Of a DNA stretch of 21,484 nt, positions 9,409-20,446 are shown piece after piece. The stretch comes from Cudoniella acicularis (lineage: Eukaryota > Ascomycota > Leotiomycetes > Helotiales > Helotiaceae): positions 1 to 21,484 of the forward strand of contig JAAMPI010000994.1 of assembly GCA_013054445.1 (NCBI GenBank), given 5' to 3'. The number at the start of each line of letters is the position of its first letter. Position 1 is the stretch's first letter. The notes under the pieces were generated by a model that ran no database searches, was not told the DNA's origin, and worked only from the letters and a program-made list of their open reading frames with translations. Both the position numbers and the translations under genes were made by a program.

Positions 9409-12400
9409 ATGTCGGGACACCCACAGCAGAGTCACTATGATGATGGCTACGGCCAGCATCAGCAGGGCAACACGGATTCTTACTACCAAGATGATCATGG
9501 ACAGCCTTATTATGACAACAATGAAGGGTATGCCGATCAAGCCCACCATCAACAAGGCGGAGATGGTTACTACGATGAGTCGTACGTCCTATCGTTCTGT
9601 TAGGGCTCGAGTTCAGCGCTAACATAGAAACAGAGGTTACTACAATGCCGATGCCAACAATCCGTACCAGCAGGAAGGGGGCTATTACGAGGGGCAAGAA
9701 AACGGAGGTCAATATCAAGACGAATACTATAATGACCAATATTATGACCAAGGAGCGCCTGCTGCTGGTCAGCAACCGCAAGGCCAAGGCTATCCTCAGA
9801 ACAAGCGCCGAGGAGATTCGGAGGAAGACTCGGAAACATTCAGCGATTTCACCATGAGGTCTGACATGGCTCGCGCCACAGATATGGATTACTACGGACG
9901 AGGTGATGAACGCTATAACAGCTACAATGAAAGTCAAATGGGTGGACGCGGCTACCGCCCCCCCTCGTCTCAGATCTCCTATGCAGGCAACAGGTCATCT
10001 GGAGCTTCAACCCCAAACTATGGCATGGACTACAACAACGTTCTGCCTGCGGGTCAGCGGTCACGGGAGCCCTACCCAGCCTGGACTTCAGATGCACAGA
10101 TTCCACTGTCGAAAGAAGAAGTGGAGGATATTTTTCTTGATCTTACGGCCAAATTTGGTTTCCAGCGGGACAGCATGCGCAACATGTACGATCACTTGAT
10201 GACTTTGCTCGACTCCCGAGCCTCCCGCATGACTCCAAATCAGGCTCTTCTTTCACTCCATGCCGATTACATTGGAGGTGATAATGCCAACTACCGAAAA
10301 TGGTACTTTGCTGCACACCTCGATTTGGATGATGCTGTAGGATTTGCCAACATGAAATTGGGCAAGGGTAATCGCAAGACCCGTAAAGCCCGCCGGGCGG
10401 CGAAGAAGAAGGCTCAGATGGACCCCCAAAACGAGGCCCAGACCCTTGAGCAACTTGAAGGTGACAACAGTCTTGAGGCTGCGGAATATCGATGGAAGAC
10501 TCGGATGAACCGTATGTCTCAACATGACAGAGTTCGTCAAATCGCACTTTACCTACTTTGCTGGGGTGAAGCCAATCAGGTCCGGTTTATGCCCGAATGT
10601 CTCTGCTTCATCTTCAAATGCGCCGACGATTATCTTAACTCCCCTGCTTGTCAAAACTTAGTCGAGCCAGTCGAAGAGTTTACCTACCTCAACAGCATCA
10701 TCACTCCTTTGTACCAGTTCTGCCGGGATCAGGGATACGAGATTGACGAGGGAAAGTATGTTCGTCGCGAGAGGGATCACAACAAGGTCATCGGGTACGA
10801 TGATTGTAATCAGTTGTTCTGGTATCCTGAGGGCATTGAGTTGATCGTTATGCAAGACAAGGCTCGCCTAGTCGATCTCCCACCGGCCGAGCGATTCTTG
10901 AAACTCAAGGAAGTCAACTGGAACAAGGTGTTCTTCAAGACGTACAGGGAAACTCGATCGTGGTTCCACATGCTGGTCAACTTTAACCGTATCTGGGTTA
11001 TTCACATTACTGCCTTTTGGTTCTATACTGCCAAAAACTCCCCAACCCTCCTAGTCGCAAACTACGAGCAAGAGAAGAACAACCTCCCTCCTGCATCTGC
11101 TCAGTGGTCAGCTGTGGCTCTTGGCGGCGCAATTGCATCTTTGATCATGATTGCAGCAACCATTGCTGAGTGGACTTACGTACCAAGGAGGTGGGCCGGA
11201 GCACAACATCTCAGCAAGCGACTCTTGTTTCTCCTCCTGGTTTTTGCTATCAATCTCGGCCCCAGTGTATACATTTTCGGCGTCAAAAACGTGCAGGACA
11301 CCCAGATCGCATTAATCTTGGGTATTGTGCAGTTCTTTATCGCGCTGGCCACCTTCTTGTTCTTTTCCGTTATGCCACTTGGTGGCCTTTTCGGAAGCTA
11401 CTTGACCAAGAATTCGCGACAATATGTTGCCAGTCAAACGTTTACAGCTAGTTATCCGCGTCTGACTGGGAACGATATGTGGATGTCTTATGGTCTCTGG
11501 GTTACCGTATTTGCTGCCAAGCTTGCAGAGTCGTACGTCTTCTTGACACTGTCTTTCCGCGATCCTATTCGGTACTTAGCTAGCATGGAGATTTCAACCT
11601 GCGCAGGAGACCTGTACATCGGCTCGATTCTTTGCTACCAGCAACCCAAAATTCTCCTGGGTTTGATGTTCGTTACCGATTTATGCCTCTTCTTCCTAGA
11701 CACATTTTTGTGGTACATCATCATGAACACCGTCTATTCCGTTGCGCGATCCTTCTACTTGGGAGTCTCCATTTGGACACCTTGGAGAAATATCTTCTCT
11801 CGCCTTCCCAAGCGTATTTACTCAAAGGTTCTGGCAACGACCGATATGGAAATCAAGTACAAACCCAAGGTCCTCATTTCTCAGATCTGGAACGCGATTG
11901 TCATCTCAATGTACCGCGAACATCTGTTGGCCATCGATCATGTTCAGAAGCTGCTATATCACCAAGTTCCCTCTGAGCAAGAAGGCAAGCGAACTCTAAG
12001 GGCACCCACTTTCTTCGTCTCTCAAGAAGATCACTCTTTCAAGACCGAATTCTTCCCAAGCCAAAGCGAGGCTGAAAGACGTATTTCCTTCTTTGCTCAA
12101 TCTTTGTCCACGCCAATCCCAGAGCCACTCCCTGTTGATAACATGCCTACTTTTACGGTCATCATCCCTCACTATAGCGAGAAAATTCTCCTGTCTCTTC
12201 GTGAAATTATTCGCGAGGATGAGCCTTATTCTCGCGTCACACTTCTTGAGTATTTGAAACAGCTTCATCCTCACGAATGGGACTGCTTTGTGAAGGACAC
12301 CAAAATTCTTGCTGACGAAACTTCCCAATTCAACGGTGACTACGAAAAGAACGAAAAGGACACGGCGAAGAGCAAGATTGATGATTTGCCATTCTACTGC

Positions 12401-15318
12401 ATCGGATTCAAGTCAGCTGCGCCGGAATACACCCTTCGCACACGTATTTGGGCATCTCTCCGATCACAGACTCTTTACCGCACTATTTCTGGCTTCATGA
12501 ACTACAGCCGGGCTATCAAGCTACTTTATCGTGTAGAGAACCCAGAAGTTGTTCAAATGTTTGGTGGCAATTCGGATAAACTGGAACGCGAGTTGGAGCG
12601 CATGGCCCGCCGTAAATTTAAGCTTGTTGTCTCGATGCAACGCTATGCGAAATTCAAGAAGGAAGAGATGGAGAACACCGAGTTCCTGCTCCGCGCCTAT
12701 CCCGATCTCCAAATTGCCTATCTTGATGAAGAAGCACCGCTTGTCGAAGGTGAAGAGCCACGTCTCTACTCTGCTCTTATAGATGGTCATTCTGAAATTA
12801 TGGAGAATGGTATGCGACGACCGAAGTTCCGTGTGCAGCTTTCCGGAAACCCAATTCTTGGTGATGGAAAATCTGACAATCAAAATCATGCCATCATTTT
12901 CTACCGTGGTGAATACATTCAACTCATCGATGCCAATCAGGACAACTACCTCGAGGAGTGTCTTAAGATTCGAAGCGTTCTGGCTGAATTTGAGGAAATG
13001 ACCACCGACAATGTCTCGCCCTATACACCCGGTATCGAAAACCCCAAAACAGACCCCGTTGCAATTCTCGGAGCCCGCGAATACATTTTCTCCGAGAACA
13101 TTGGTATTCTGGGTGATGTTGCTGCTGGAAAGGAACAAACATTTGGTACTCTTTTCGCTCGTACACTTGCATCTATTGGCGGCAAACTCCATTACGGTCA
13201 TCCCGATTTCCTCAACGGTATTTTTATGACCACGCGTGGTGGTGTCTCCAAGGCGCAAAAAGGTCTCCATCTCAACGAAGATATTTACGCTGGTATGACT
13301 GCTCTTCTTCGTGGTGGTCGGATAAAGCACTGTGAATACTACCAATGCGGCAAGGGTCGTGATCTTGGTTTTGGATCTATCCTGAATTTCACCACCAAGA
13401 TTGGTACTGGTATGGGTGAGCAGATGCTTTCGAGGGAGTACTATTACCTGGGCACTCAACTCCCTCTGGATCGATTCCTCTCGTTCTACTACGCTCATCC
13501 CGGTTTCCACTTGAATAATATGTTCATCATGTTGTCTGTCCAGATGTTCATGATTTGCCTGATCAACCTTGGAGCTCTTCGCAACCAAACGATCCTCTGC
13601 GATTACAACCCAAATGTCCCGATTACTGATCCTCTTTTCCCCACGGGCTGTGCCAACATTACGCCTGTCACCGGCTGGGTTTACCGTTGTATCATCTCCA
13701 TTTTCATTGTGTTCTTCTTCTCTTTCATACCGCTCGTGGTTCAAGAGTTGACTGAACGTGGAGTTTGGCGTGCTGCAACTCGTCTTGGGAAGCAATTCTG
13801 CTCATTGTCGCCTTTCTTCGAAGTGTTCGTCTGTCAGATCTACGCCAATTCAGTTCAACAAGATTTGTCTTTTGGAGGTGCTAGATACATTGGAACTGGA
13901 CGTGGTTTCGCTACAGCCCGTATTCCATTTGGTGTCTTGTACTCTCGATTTGCTGGGCCATCCATTTACCTAGGAGCGCGTTCTTTGATGATGCTTCTAT
14001 TCGCAACACTTACGGTCTGGCAGGCAGCTTTAACCTATTTCTGGATCACACTGCTTGCTATGTGCATATCGCCTTTCATTTACAACCCTCATCAATTCGC
14101 CTGGAACGACTTCTTCATCGATTACCGAGACTTTTTGAGATGGTTGTCTCGAGGAAACTCGCGTTCCCATTCTTCCTCCTGGATTGCATTCTGCCGCTTG
14201 TCACGTACCAGAATCACTGGCTACAAGCGTAAGATATTGGGTGACCCTTCATCAAAGATGTCTGGTGATGTGCCACGTGCATCATTCGCCAACCTCTTCT
14301 TCGGAGAAATCATTGGGCCTCTGCTTATTGTAGCCGTCACCTTCATCCCATATCTCTTCATCAATGCTCAGACTGGTGTCACATTAGCGAACAATCCCCA
14401 ACTTACCAAGATAACAGCCACAGCCTCTTCCCTTCGGGTGGGCATCGTAGCCTTAGCTCCTATTGCAGTCAATGCAGGTGTTCTCGCCGCAATGTTTGCA
14501 ATGGCTTGTTGCATGGGACCACTCCTCAGCATGTGCTGCAAGAAATTCGGGTCTGTCCTTGCAGCCATCGCGCACGCTATTGCAGTTATTATGCTTTTGG
14601 TCGTCTTCGAGGTCATGTTCTTGTTGGAAGGCTTTGTCTTCGCAAAAGCCCTACTAGGAATGATTGCTGCAACTGCTATCCAGAGATTCGTTTACAAGCT
14701 TATCATCTCCCTCACGTTGACGAGAGAAATGAAGACCGACACATCCAACATTGCCTTTTGGACAGGCAAATGGTATTCGATGGGCTGGCACTCGGCCTCC
14801 CAACCCGCTCGTGAATTCCTTTGCAAGATTACCGAGTTGGGTATGTTTGCAGGTGATTTCGTGCTCGGCCATATTCTGCTATTCATTATGCTTCCCATTA
14901 TTGCCATCCCCCAAGTCGATAAGGCTCACTCGGTAATGCTCTTCTGGCTGCGTCCCAGGTAAGTTTCAACTCCGCGTTTTCGCACTGAATTTGTTCTAAC
15001 TGTCTTCGTAGTCGACAAATCAGGCCACCAATCTACTCAATGAAGCAATCTAAGTTGCGGAAGAGACGTGTCTGGCGATATGCAATATTGTATTTCGTGA
15101 TGCTCATTGTCTTCCTAGCTCTAATTGTTGGGCCAATCGTTGCCGGCAAGTCACTCTTGACAAATTCTCTCACGTCACAGTTTTCGAAATATGGGCTCTA
15201 TCAGGACCCCACTTTGAATAACAATAACACGCGAAACCGTACCGAGACTGGTACTGGTGCCGTTGGCGCCTCAGCTACAGCCACCAACACTGGTGCGGCA
15301 AAGATTCGACTGTTTTGA
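9409..15318 (+). CDS. FKS1: 1,3-beta-glucan synthase catalytic subunit (GT48)
   Basis: Plasma-membrane enzyme that polymerises UDP-glucose into beta-1,3-glucan, regulated by Rho1, and the target of echinocandins. Exons are 9409-9581, 9634-14958 and 15012-15318, giving 1934 aa. The introns (52 and 53 nt) start GTACGT and GTAAGT and both have CTAAC branches. The start is the ATG opening MSGHPQQ; an upstream TTG in frame is not credible. Residues 1-about 110 are Tyr/Gln/Gly/Asp-rich and disordered. The FKS1_dom1 region includes [19 protein letters not shown] first membrane cluster spans about 504-730, then the cytosolic GT48 domain (about 870 on) carries [11 protein letters not shown] (from 899), [14 protein letters not shown] (1206-1219), [11 protein letters not shown] (1242-1252) and [16 protein letters not shown] (1264-1279). 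A second membrane cluster follows from about 1358. Hot spot 1 reads FLTLSFRDP (694-702). The hot-spot-2 equivalent begins GWVYRC (1405 on), with Gly where yeast Fks1 has Asp. All expected domains are present and the gene looks intact. Confidence 0.98.
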
Positions 15319-15948
15319 GCGCCGTGGCTAGACTTGGCCAGAGGGCTGTACAATAGACTGGTGGAGGGTAGTACATTATGATGTCTTTAGCTTGAAGGGC
15401 GGTCCTGGTGTCATTAAAGTAATTGTTTTCGGTGTTGGCATGGTACACGGCTTGAGACATCTGCTTCCCTTTCCTTTTCCCATAAGCGTTCTTGTAACGA
15501 GCTACATATCAGGTCCAGCTGCGAGGCACAAATCTCTCGTCCCTGGGTGGGCGCTGTAGTAGTGTGCTACAGCATGATCATAATACAAGATTCTACACAT
15601 GATAAACTTGATAGTGCAGATGTGAAATGGGAAATGAGAGTGCTGAAGGATCAGGGAGATTAATCCTATACTCGCTGGTAAAAGTAAAGTACCGTGGCCA
15701 CAATACTGTACCAAAACCTCAATCACTCTAAACAATAAATCATTGAACACACAAGACTACCTAGCCTATCCCAGTTAAAAAATGATCTTATAGTGATCTG
15801 AAGTTGGTCGCGTTTACTAAATCGTGTGACCAGGATCGATCGGCCCTTGCTTAGCGAAATGCCGATTAGAAATGGTGGTTTCGCGCCCGCGCTCCCATTT
15901 AACATCAACAATCTGGAATAGGGGAATTTTCTCACCACTCACCCATCG
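15319..15948. other. Intergenic: FKS1 3' region and LCB1 promoter
   Basis: About 630 bp between two plus-strand genes. An AATAAA word sits near 15734, but it is far from the FKS1 stop and may not be the poly(A) signal used. An ATG at 15872 opens a 65-codon ORF that runs in another frame across the LCB1 start and ends at 16069. It matters only if transcription begins upstream of it. No other features were seen. Confidence 0.5.
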
Positions 15949-17738
15949 ATGCCGTTCTCCGCCACACCCAAAGACGACATGGAGTTTCAAGATGCGCAGA
16001 AGTTTGTTCTCCAGTCAATCAATGGCATCACCGACACTTTCCAGAAGGTACCTGGGTCGGCTATGCTGATCCGGTACATCCAGTCTAGCTACCAAGACGA
16101 TCCGGTCCGCTCTGCGATCGAGTTGATACTAGTGATTTTCTTCATTCGATACCTCCTTGCGCCATCATACCCTACACATACGGGTAACTTTGTGACCCTG
16201 ACCGAAGAGGTACGCTGTTTCGAATGCGCTCTGGCTGCATCTTCGGCTGACTCTGTTGGTTAGGAAATTGACGACCTAGTCGACGAGTGGACCCCTGAGC
16301 CCTTGGTCGCTCCGCAAACTTCTTTCGAGGAGGCCGACAATGAGAAGTTGCCAGTCATTGTAGGGTACGTATTGCGGATTCTGTCGAATTGCATGTGCTA
16401 ATATCTGTAGGCCGACTGGTCCGAAGTCCAAGCTTTCCAATGGTCGAACTGTTACGAATCTTGCCTCGTACAACTTCTATAACTTTGTTGGAAATGAACA
16501 AGTCAAGGAGAAGGCCATTCAGACATTAAGAACATACGGCGTGGGACCTTGTGGCCCCCCACAATTCTACGGAACTCAGGATGTGCACATGAAGACGGAG
16601 GCGGATATCGCGTCTTGCTTGGGCACAGAGGGCTGCATTGTCTATGCTCAGGCATTTTCAACAATCTCCAGTGTTATCCCAGCATTCTGCAAACGAGGCG
16701 ATATCATTGTTGCGGATCGCGCGGTCAACTATGCCATTCGAAAGGGTCTTCAGATTTGCAGAAGCACAATTCGATACTACGAACATAACGATATGGAGGA
16801 CCTGGAGCGTGTTCTCCAGAAGGTTGTCAAAGATCAGGCCAAGAAACCCTTGACTCGACGATTTATTGTTACAGAGGGCTTATTTGAGACGGTTGGGGAT
16901 TGTGTGGATCTACCGAAACTAGTACGAACCCCTGAAAACAACTATCAAAATACAGCTAATATCTCTCTAGGTTGAGCTGAAACTTCGATATAAATTCCGC
17001 CTCATGCTCGATGAGACATGGTCCTTTGGCGTCCTTGGTAGAACCGGTCGTGGCCTTACAGAGGCCCAGAATGTTGATGCCTCCCAGGTGGATATGCTTG
17101 TTGGATCACTTGCTGGACCTCTCTGTGCTGGGGGTGGGTTTTGTGCAGGCTCTACTGATGTTGTCGAGCATCAACGTATCTCGGCCGCCTCGTACACCTT
17201 CTCAGCCGCTTTACCTGCTATGCTTGCTACTACGGCGAGCGAGACGTTGAACATGCTGCAAACGAATCCCGATATTTTAGTGCAATGCCGAGAAAATATC
17301 AAAGCGATGCGTGCACAGCTAGACCCTCGGAGTGATTGGATTCGTTGCACGAGCGCGGTAGAGAATCCCGTCATGTTGCTCGTTCTCAAACCAGATGTTG
17401 TCAATTCAAGACGGTTGACAATTGAGGAACAAGAACGAGTATTGCAGGAGTGCGTTGACGAGGTAAGTCCTTATTCCAACCAACTCTAAAATTCAGCTAA
17501 CCTTGTCAAGACACTTGCCAATGGTGTCCTTATCACACGTCTCAAGAGCATGCCAGTCGCGTCAGGCAGCAATGGTAAAGACGAGGAGTGGAAGCTCCAA
17601 CCCGCTCTTAAAGTCTGTATCACAACCGGCCTTTCAAAGAAGGAAATTGAGAAGGCGGGAATTACAATCAGACATGCCATCACGAAAGTGATGACGCGGA
17701 AAACAAGCAGTAAATTAGCTTTGCCGGCTGTTGTTTAA
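15949..17738 (+). CDS. LCB1: Serine palmitoyltransferase subunit 1 (LCB1 family)
   Basis: Pairs with LCB2 in the ER membrane to condense serine with palmitoyl-CoA, the first step of sphingolipid synthesis. Exons are 15949-16209, 16264-16364, 16411-16921, 16971-17462 and 17511-17738. All four introns (46-54 nt) have GTA donors and CTGAC, CTAAT or CTAAC branches; the product is 530 aa. One membrane segment lies at about 54-70, followed by the family stretch EWTPEPLV and an alpha-oxoamine synthase fold: [41 protein letters not shown]. Cys168 in GVGPCG matches human SPTLC1 Cys133, the residue changed in HSAN1. Where LCB2 has its PLP lysine this protein reads [13 protein letters not shown] (337-349) with no lysine, as expected for the regulatory LCB1 subunit. 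The start is uncertain: ATG 15979 (MEFQDAQKF) has a better context (purine at -3, G at +4) and would give 520 aa. It follows FKS1 on the same strand. Confidence 0.96.
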
Positions 17739-18798
17739 GCCAGGAGCGAGCAATTCAACATGTGTTATTATTAGAATTGTGCGGCAAGCTATTGGGCGTT
17801 GGGGAACTCGGCAGGCGGCTAGCGAGTCCTTTTAATATGTAATACTGTATAAATGGAAGACTTGGGCTGCATATTATATATCGCTTGTGCATTCCGCATT
17901 GTAGACATGCTTTAGGATTTGCCTGATAATAACTTATACTGGCTCTTTCTTTATTGGGGTTTCATTTTCTTAGCAAGTCCGCTTTGCGCAAGAACCTCTT
18001 CACTTTTGAGGCTCTAAATCTAACAGCGGTTCTTAGGCCTCTGATATTTCGGCAAAACCACTCAGTTGTTGCCCATCGAGCCAGCTAGTCGCTGCTTGTA
18101 ATAAATGAGATGTGAAAGAAAATTTTCATCCCACTATGTAGGGTTGGGGTGTGTAAAAACAAACAGCATGAATGCATCAGGGCTTTTGGGATCGAGTGGA
18201 AGCTCAGATGGGAAGCGTAAGCCGCAAACAAGCTAGGGGGTGCAACGAGTGGTGTTGTGTTGCGGGGAAGTTGGAGGAGAAAAGATTGCAATGAGTGTGA
18301 AAGGCCTTCTTCCTAATAGCGTGGTTTCCTTTTCGTCGTCCCTCTCTATTAGTATCCAGTGACGCTAGCCATTGATGCTAAACTCATTAGATGAGTGAGT
18401 GGTGGGCAAGTGCAGGTGTACGTGTAGGTATGCTCCATTTTGCAATCACCAATCACTCGTTCATTCGTGTTGATACTTCCCTTCTACGTGACGTGAAATT
18501 TTAATTTCTTTGACAGACAGAGATGGTTGGAAGATGAAAGCAAATGGGAAAATTGGAAAGAAAGAGGAAAGGAGAAGTATTTTGGAGACTCTTTTTGGAA
18601 GGGGGTTTTGGCAATATCACTCGATATAATTTACATCTCCGGATTTTGGACGTGTCGAGAGGAAGTGCTAAGTGGCTTGTAGATGAAATGACCAAGGCTC
18701 AAGAACTATTGAATACCACATAGAATAAATGGGAAGTGGGAAAGTGTTCATAGATTTGGTGACGTTGAATCTCTTGTTATCTAAGCCGCTCGAATACA
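17739..18798. other. Intergenic DNA downstream of LCB1
   Basis: Holds the LCB1 3' UTR and about 1 kb without a supported gene. Around 18500-18610 the plus strand is purine-rich (GAAAG/GGAAA words). ORFs are short and random-looking on both strands. No tRNA, repeat array or promoter motif could be assigned. Confidence 0.45.
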
Positions 18799-19895
18799 TC
18801 AAATGTATCTTTCCCAAGAATCGACATCGCCAATGGCACCTTCATGCAAGTTTAAGCAAGACTTGCTAACAAAAGAAACAAGACAAAAATTTTGAGTGGC
18901 TCCGCATTTCCCAGAGCTTTTCATGCCGTTCGCCAAGTGGACAGATAAGCTGTGTATGATCTGACTTGCATTTGATCCTGAAAGCAGCATGTGAAATGCC
19001 TGGAAAGTTAGGGTCGGTGATAGGGGCCACTTACCTGACGTTATTTTTCGGAATTTCATAAACTCATGAGGAAGAAGGAGGAGGAGGTTGTTTCCACGAG
19101 CAATGAGTCCTATCAAAACCTGGTGCTGGAAAGTTCGACAGTTTGACGGCATTTTCCTATAAAGTCTTAATTCCGAAATGGCCCTTTGATATTCTGCTGC
19201 TAGGTCTGAGTAGTCCGGCATCATTAAATGTTCTCTTTTCTTCTGGAAGCCCGGATCTAGGAGTAGAAGAAGTTGAAGATACGTTCCTTCAATGCAGTAG
19301 TTTGTTGAGCAGATGTGGGGAGTGTACTGTACGCGTTGATTCAGCTTTTCCTATGCTTATCAAACTTCGACCCATTAGCATTAGTTGTTTTTCGCAATAA
19401 CATCTCTGTTTTCAAGTGTCATGAGTGTCTTGCTAAAAAGGTTGTCCATAATTATCATTTCATACTAGAGGCACTTACACAAGGAGAAGCGTTTGCGTCA
19501 GAAATTCAGTGAAGTCACCCAAACGAGCAAAGGCATACCCCACGAGAAATGCAGAAAGATGCCCATAAGAAGCGAGAGGCTTGAAAACGGACTCCTGAAC
19601 TGAGGCATAAACTTTACCCGTACTTCTGGTGGCTCTAGCGTCGGATTTCCTAAATATTTCAGGCTCAGGTGACTTCTCGTCAAAGTAAGATCCTATAATC
19701 TCATATACTTTGTCCCGTGTGCTCACCTGATCCATTGCTCGCAGGTAATTTGAGCTAACATAATACTATGCTTCGCGCCTCTCAATACCTTTACTCCTGT
19801 TTCTTATGTCTTCATTTTGAATTCCCAGTGCTATTCGGACCCACATAGTAATTTGAGACAACTTGTTCAACAACTTCAACATGGTAGCGCTCCAT
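18799..19895 (-). CDS. Candidate multi-exon gene of unknown function, possibly decayed
   Basis: I do not recognise this product. Several open segments on the minus strand join in phase at splice-like sites. ATG 19895 (MERYHVEVVEQ, good start context) runs to a GTGGGT at 19844. The next segment resumes at 19765 (or 19726, after ATCAG) and contains TRDKVYEIIGSYFDEKSPEP and YGHLSAFLVGYAFARLGDF. It ends at GTAAGT (19478), with a 46-nt intron closing at CTTTTTAG (19433). A short segment (19432-19402) then meets a weak GTTATT donor and a CATAG acceptor (19351) into a 19350-19035 segment (EKLNQRVQ, DYSDLAAEYQRAI). That segment ends at another GTAAGT (19034), whose intron has a CTAAC branch and alternative acceptors at 19000 or 18978. 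Downstream, one path stops at 18866 and the other at 18799. The repeated GTAAGT donors at ORF ends support a real or once-real gene, but the weak donor and an in-frame TAG at 19768 suggest decay or a mis-drawn model. Confidence 0.35.
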
Positions 19896-20137
19896 GTCAA
19901 TACCAACTCATTCTCACGAAATCACTCAACAAAAACCCGATCACGCACACACTAGTAGAAGGGGTTACGACCACTAGACGGGATTGATCCGAATTCTTCA
20001 AGATTATTCGCTAATAATCAAATATGTGCCTAGGGAATTGTTGACACTGCGAGCTTACATGCAGTACTGCAGCGACAGCAACAACGTCGAAAAGACAGGG
20101 TGACAGGTTTGATGCAGTCTGCAGCAAAGATCACACG

Positions 20138-20446
20138 TCAGACAGCTAGCTGACGCCCTAAGACAGAGAAGAGCTCAAGGAATCTTGTGAACATGTGAAA
20201 CAGGAAGCTAATCTCATGAGCATGGCCCACTCGATGAGTTTCGGGAACATATAAAGAAAACTGAAGCAATTCGAATGAGCTAATAAGAAATTCTTGCTTC
20301 TTGAATGAAATGGTGTGACAATGTACCAACAAGCTGACATCACATGCCCGGACTTCTCGGTTAGTGCTTAAGGAGGGAGAAAACGCAGCCAAGAGATCGG
20401 TAGATAAGAATTTCAACATGCAGTAGTGGTGCAAAACGTTCCCCAC
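20138..20446 (-). other. Orphan open frame, about 100 codons
   Basis: An uninterrupted minus-strand frame with no ATG at its left edge; the first internal ATG gives about 93 aa (MLKFLSTDLL). Composition is protein-like but no domain is recognisable. It lies upstream of the candidate gene at 19895-18799, so it could be an upstream exon of it or plain non-coding DNA. A GTAAGC further on at about 20058 is a possible donor, but I could not connect the pieces in phase. Confidence 0.15.

Noticed and set aside
12521..13795. 424-codon ORF antisense to FKS1
   Set aside because: A shadow of the strongly conserved GT48 frame on the other strand. No recognisable domain and codon use dictated by FKS1.
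19475..19735. HET-domain gene, suggested by TRDKVYEIIG resembling the PRDKVYALLG motif
   Set aside because: Only about ten residues are similar. The rest of the HET domain could not be found in any frame around it.
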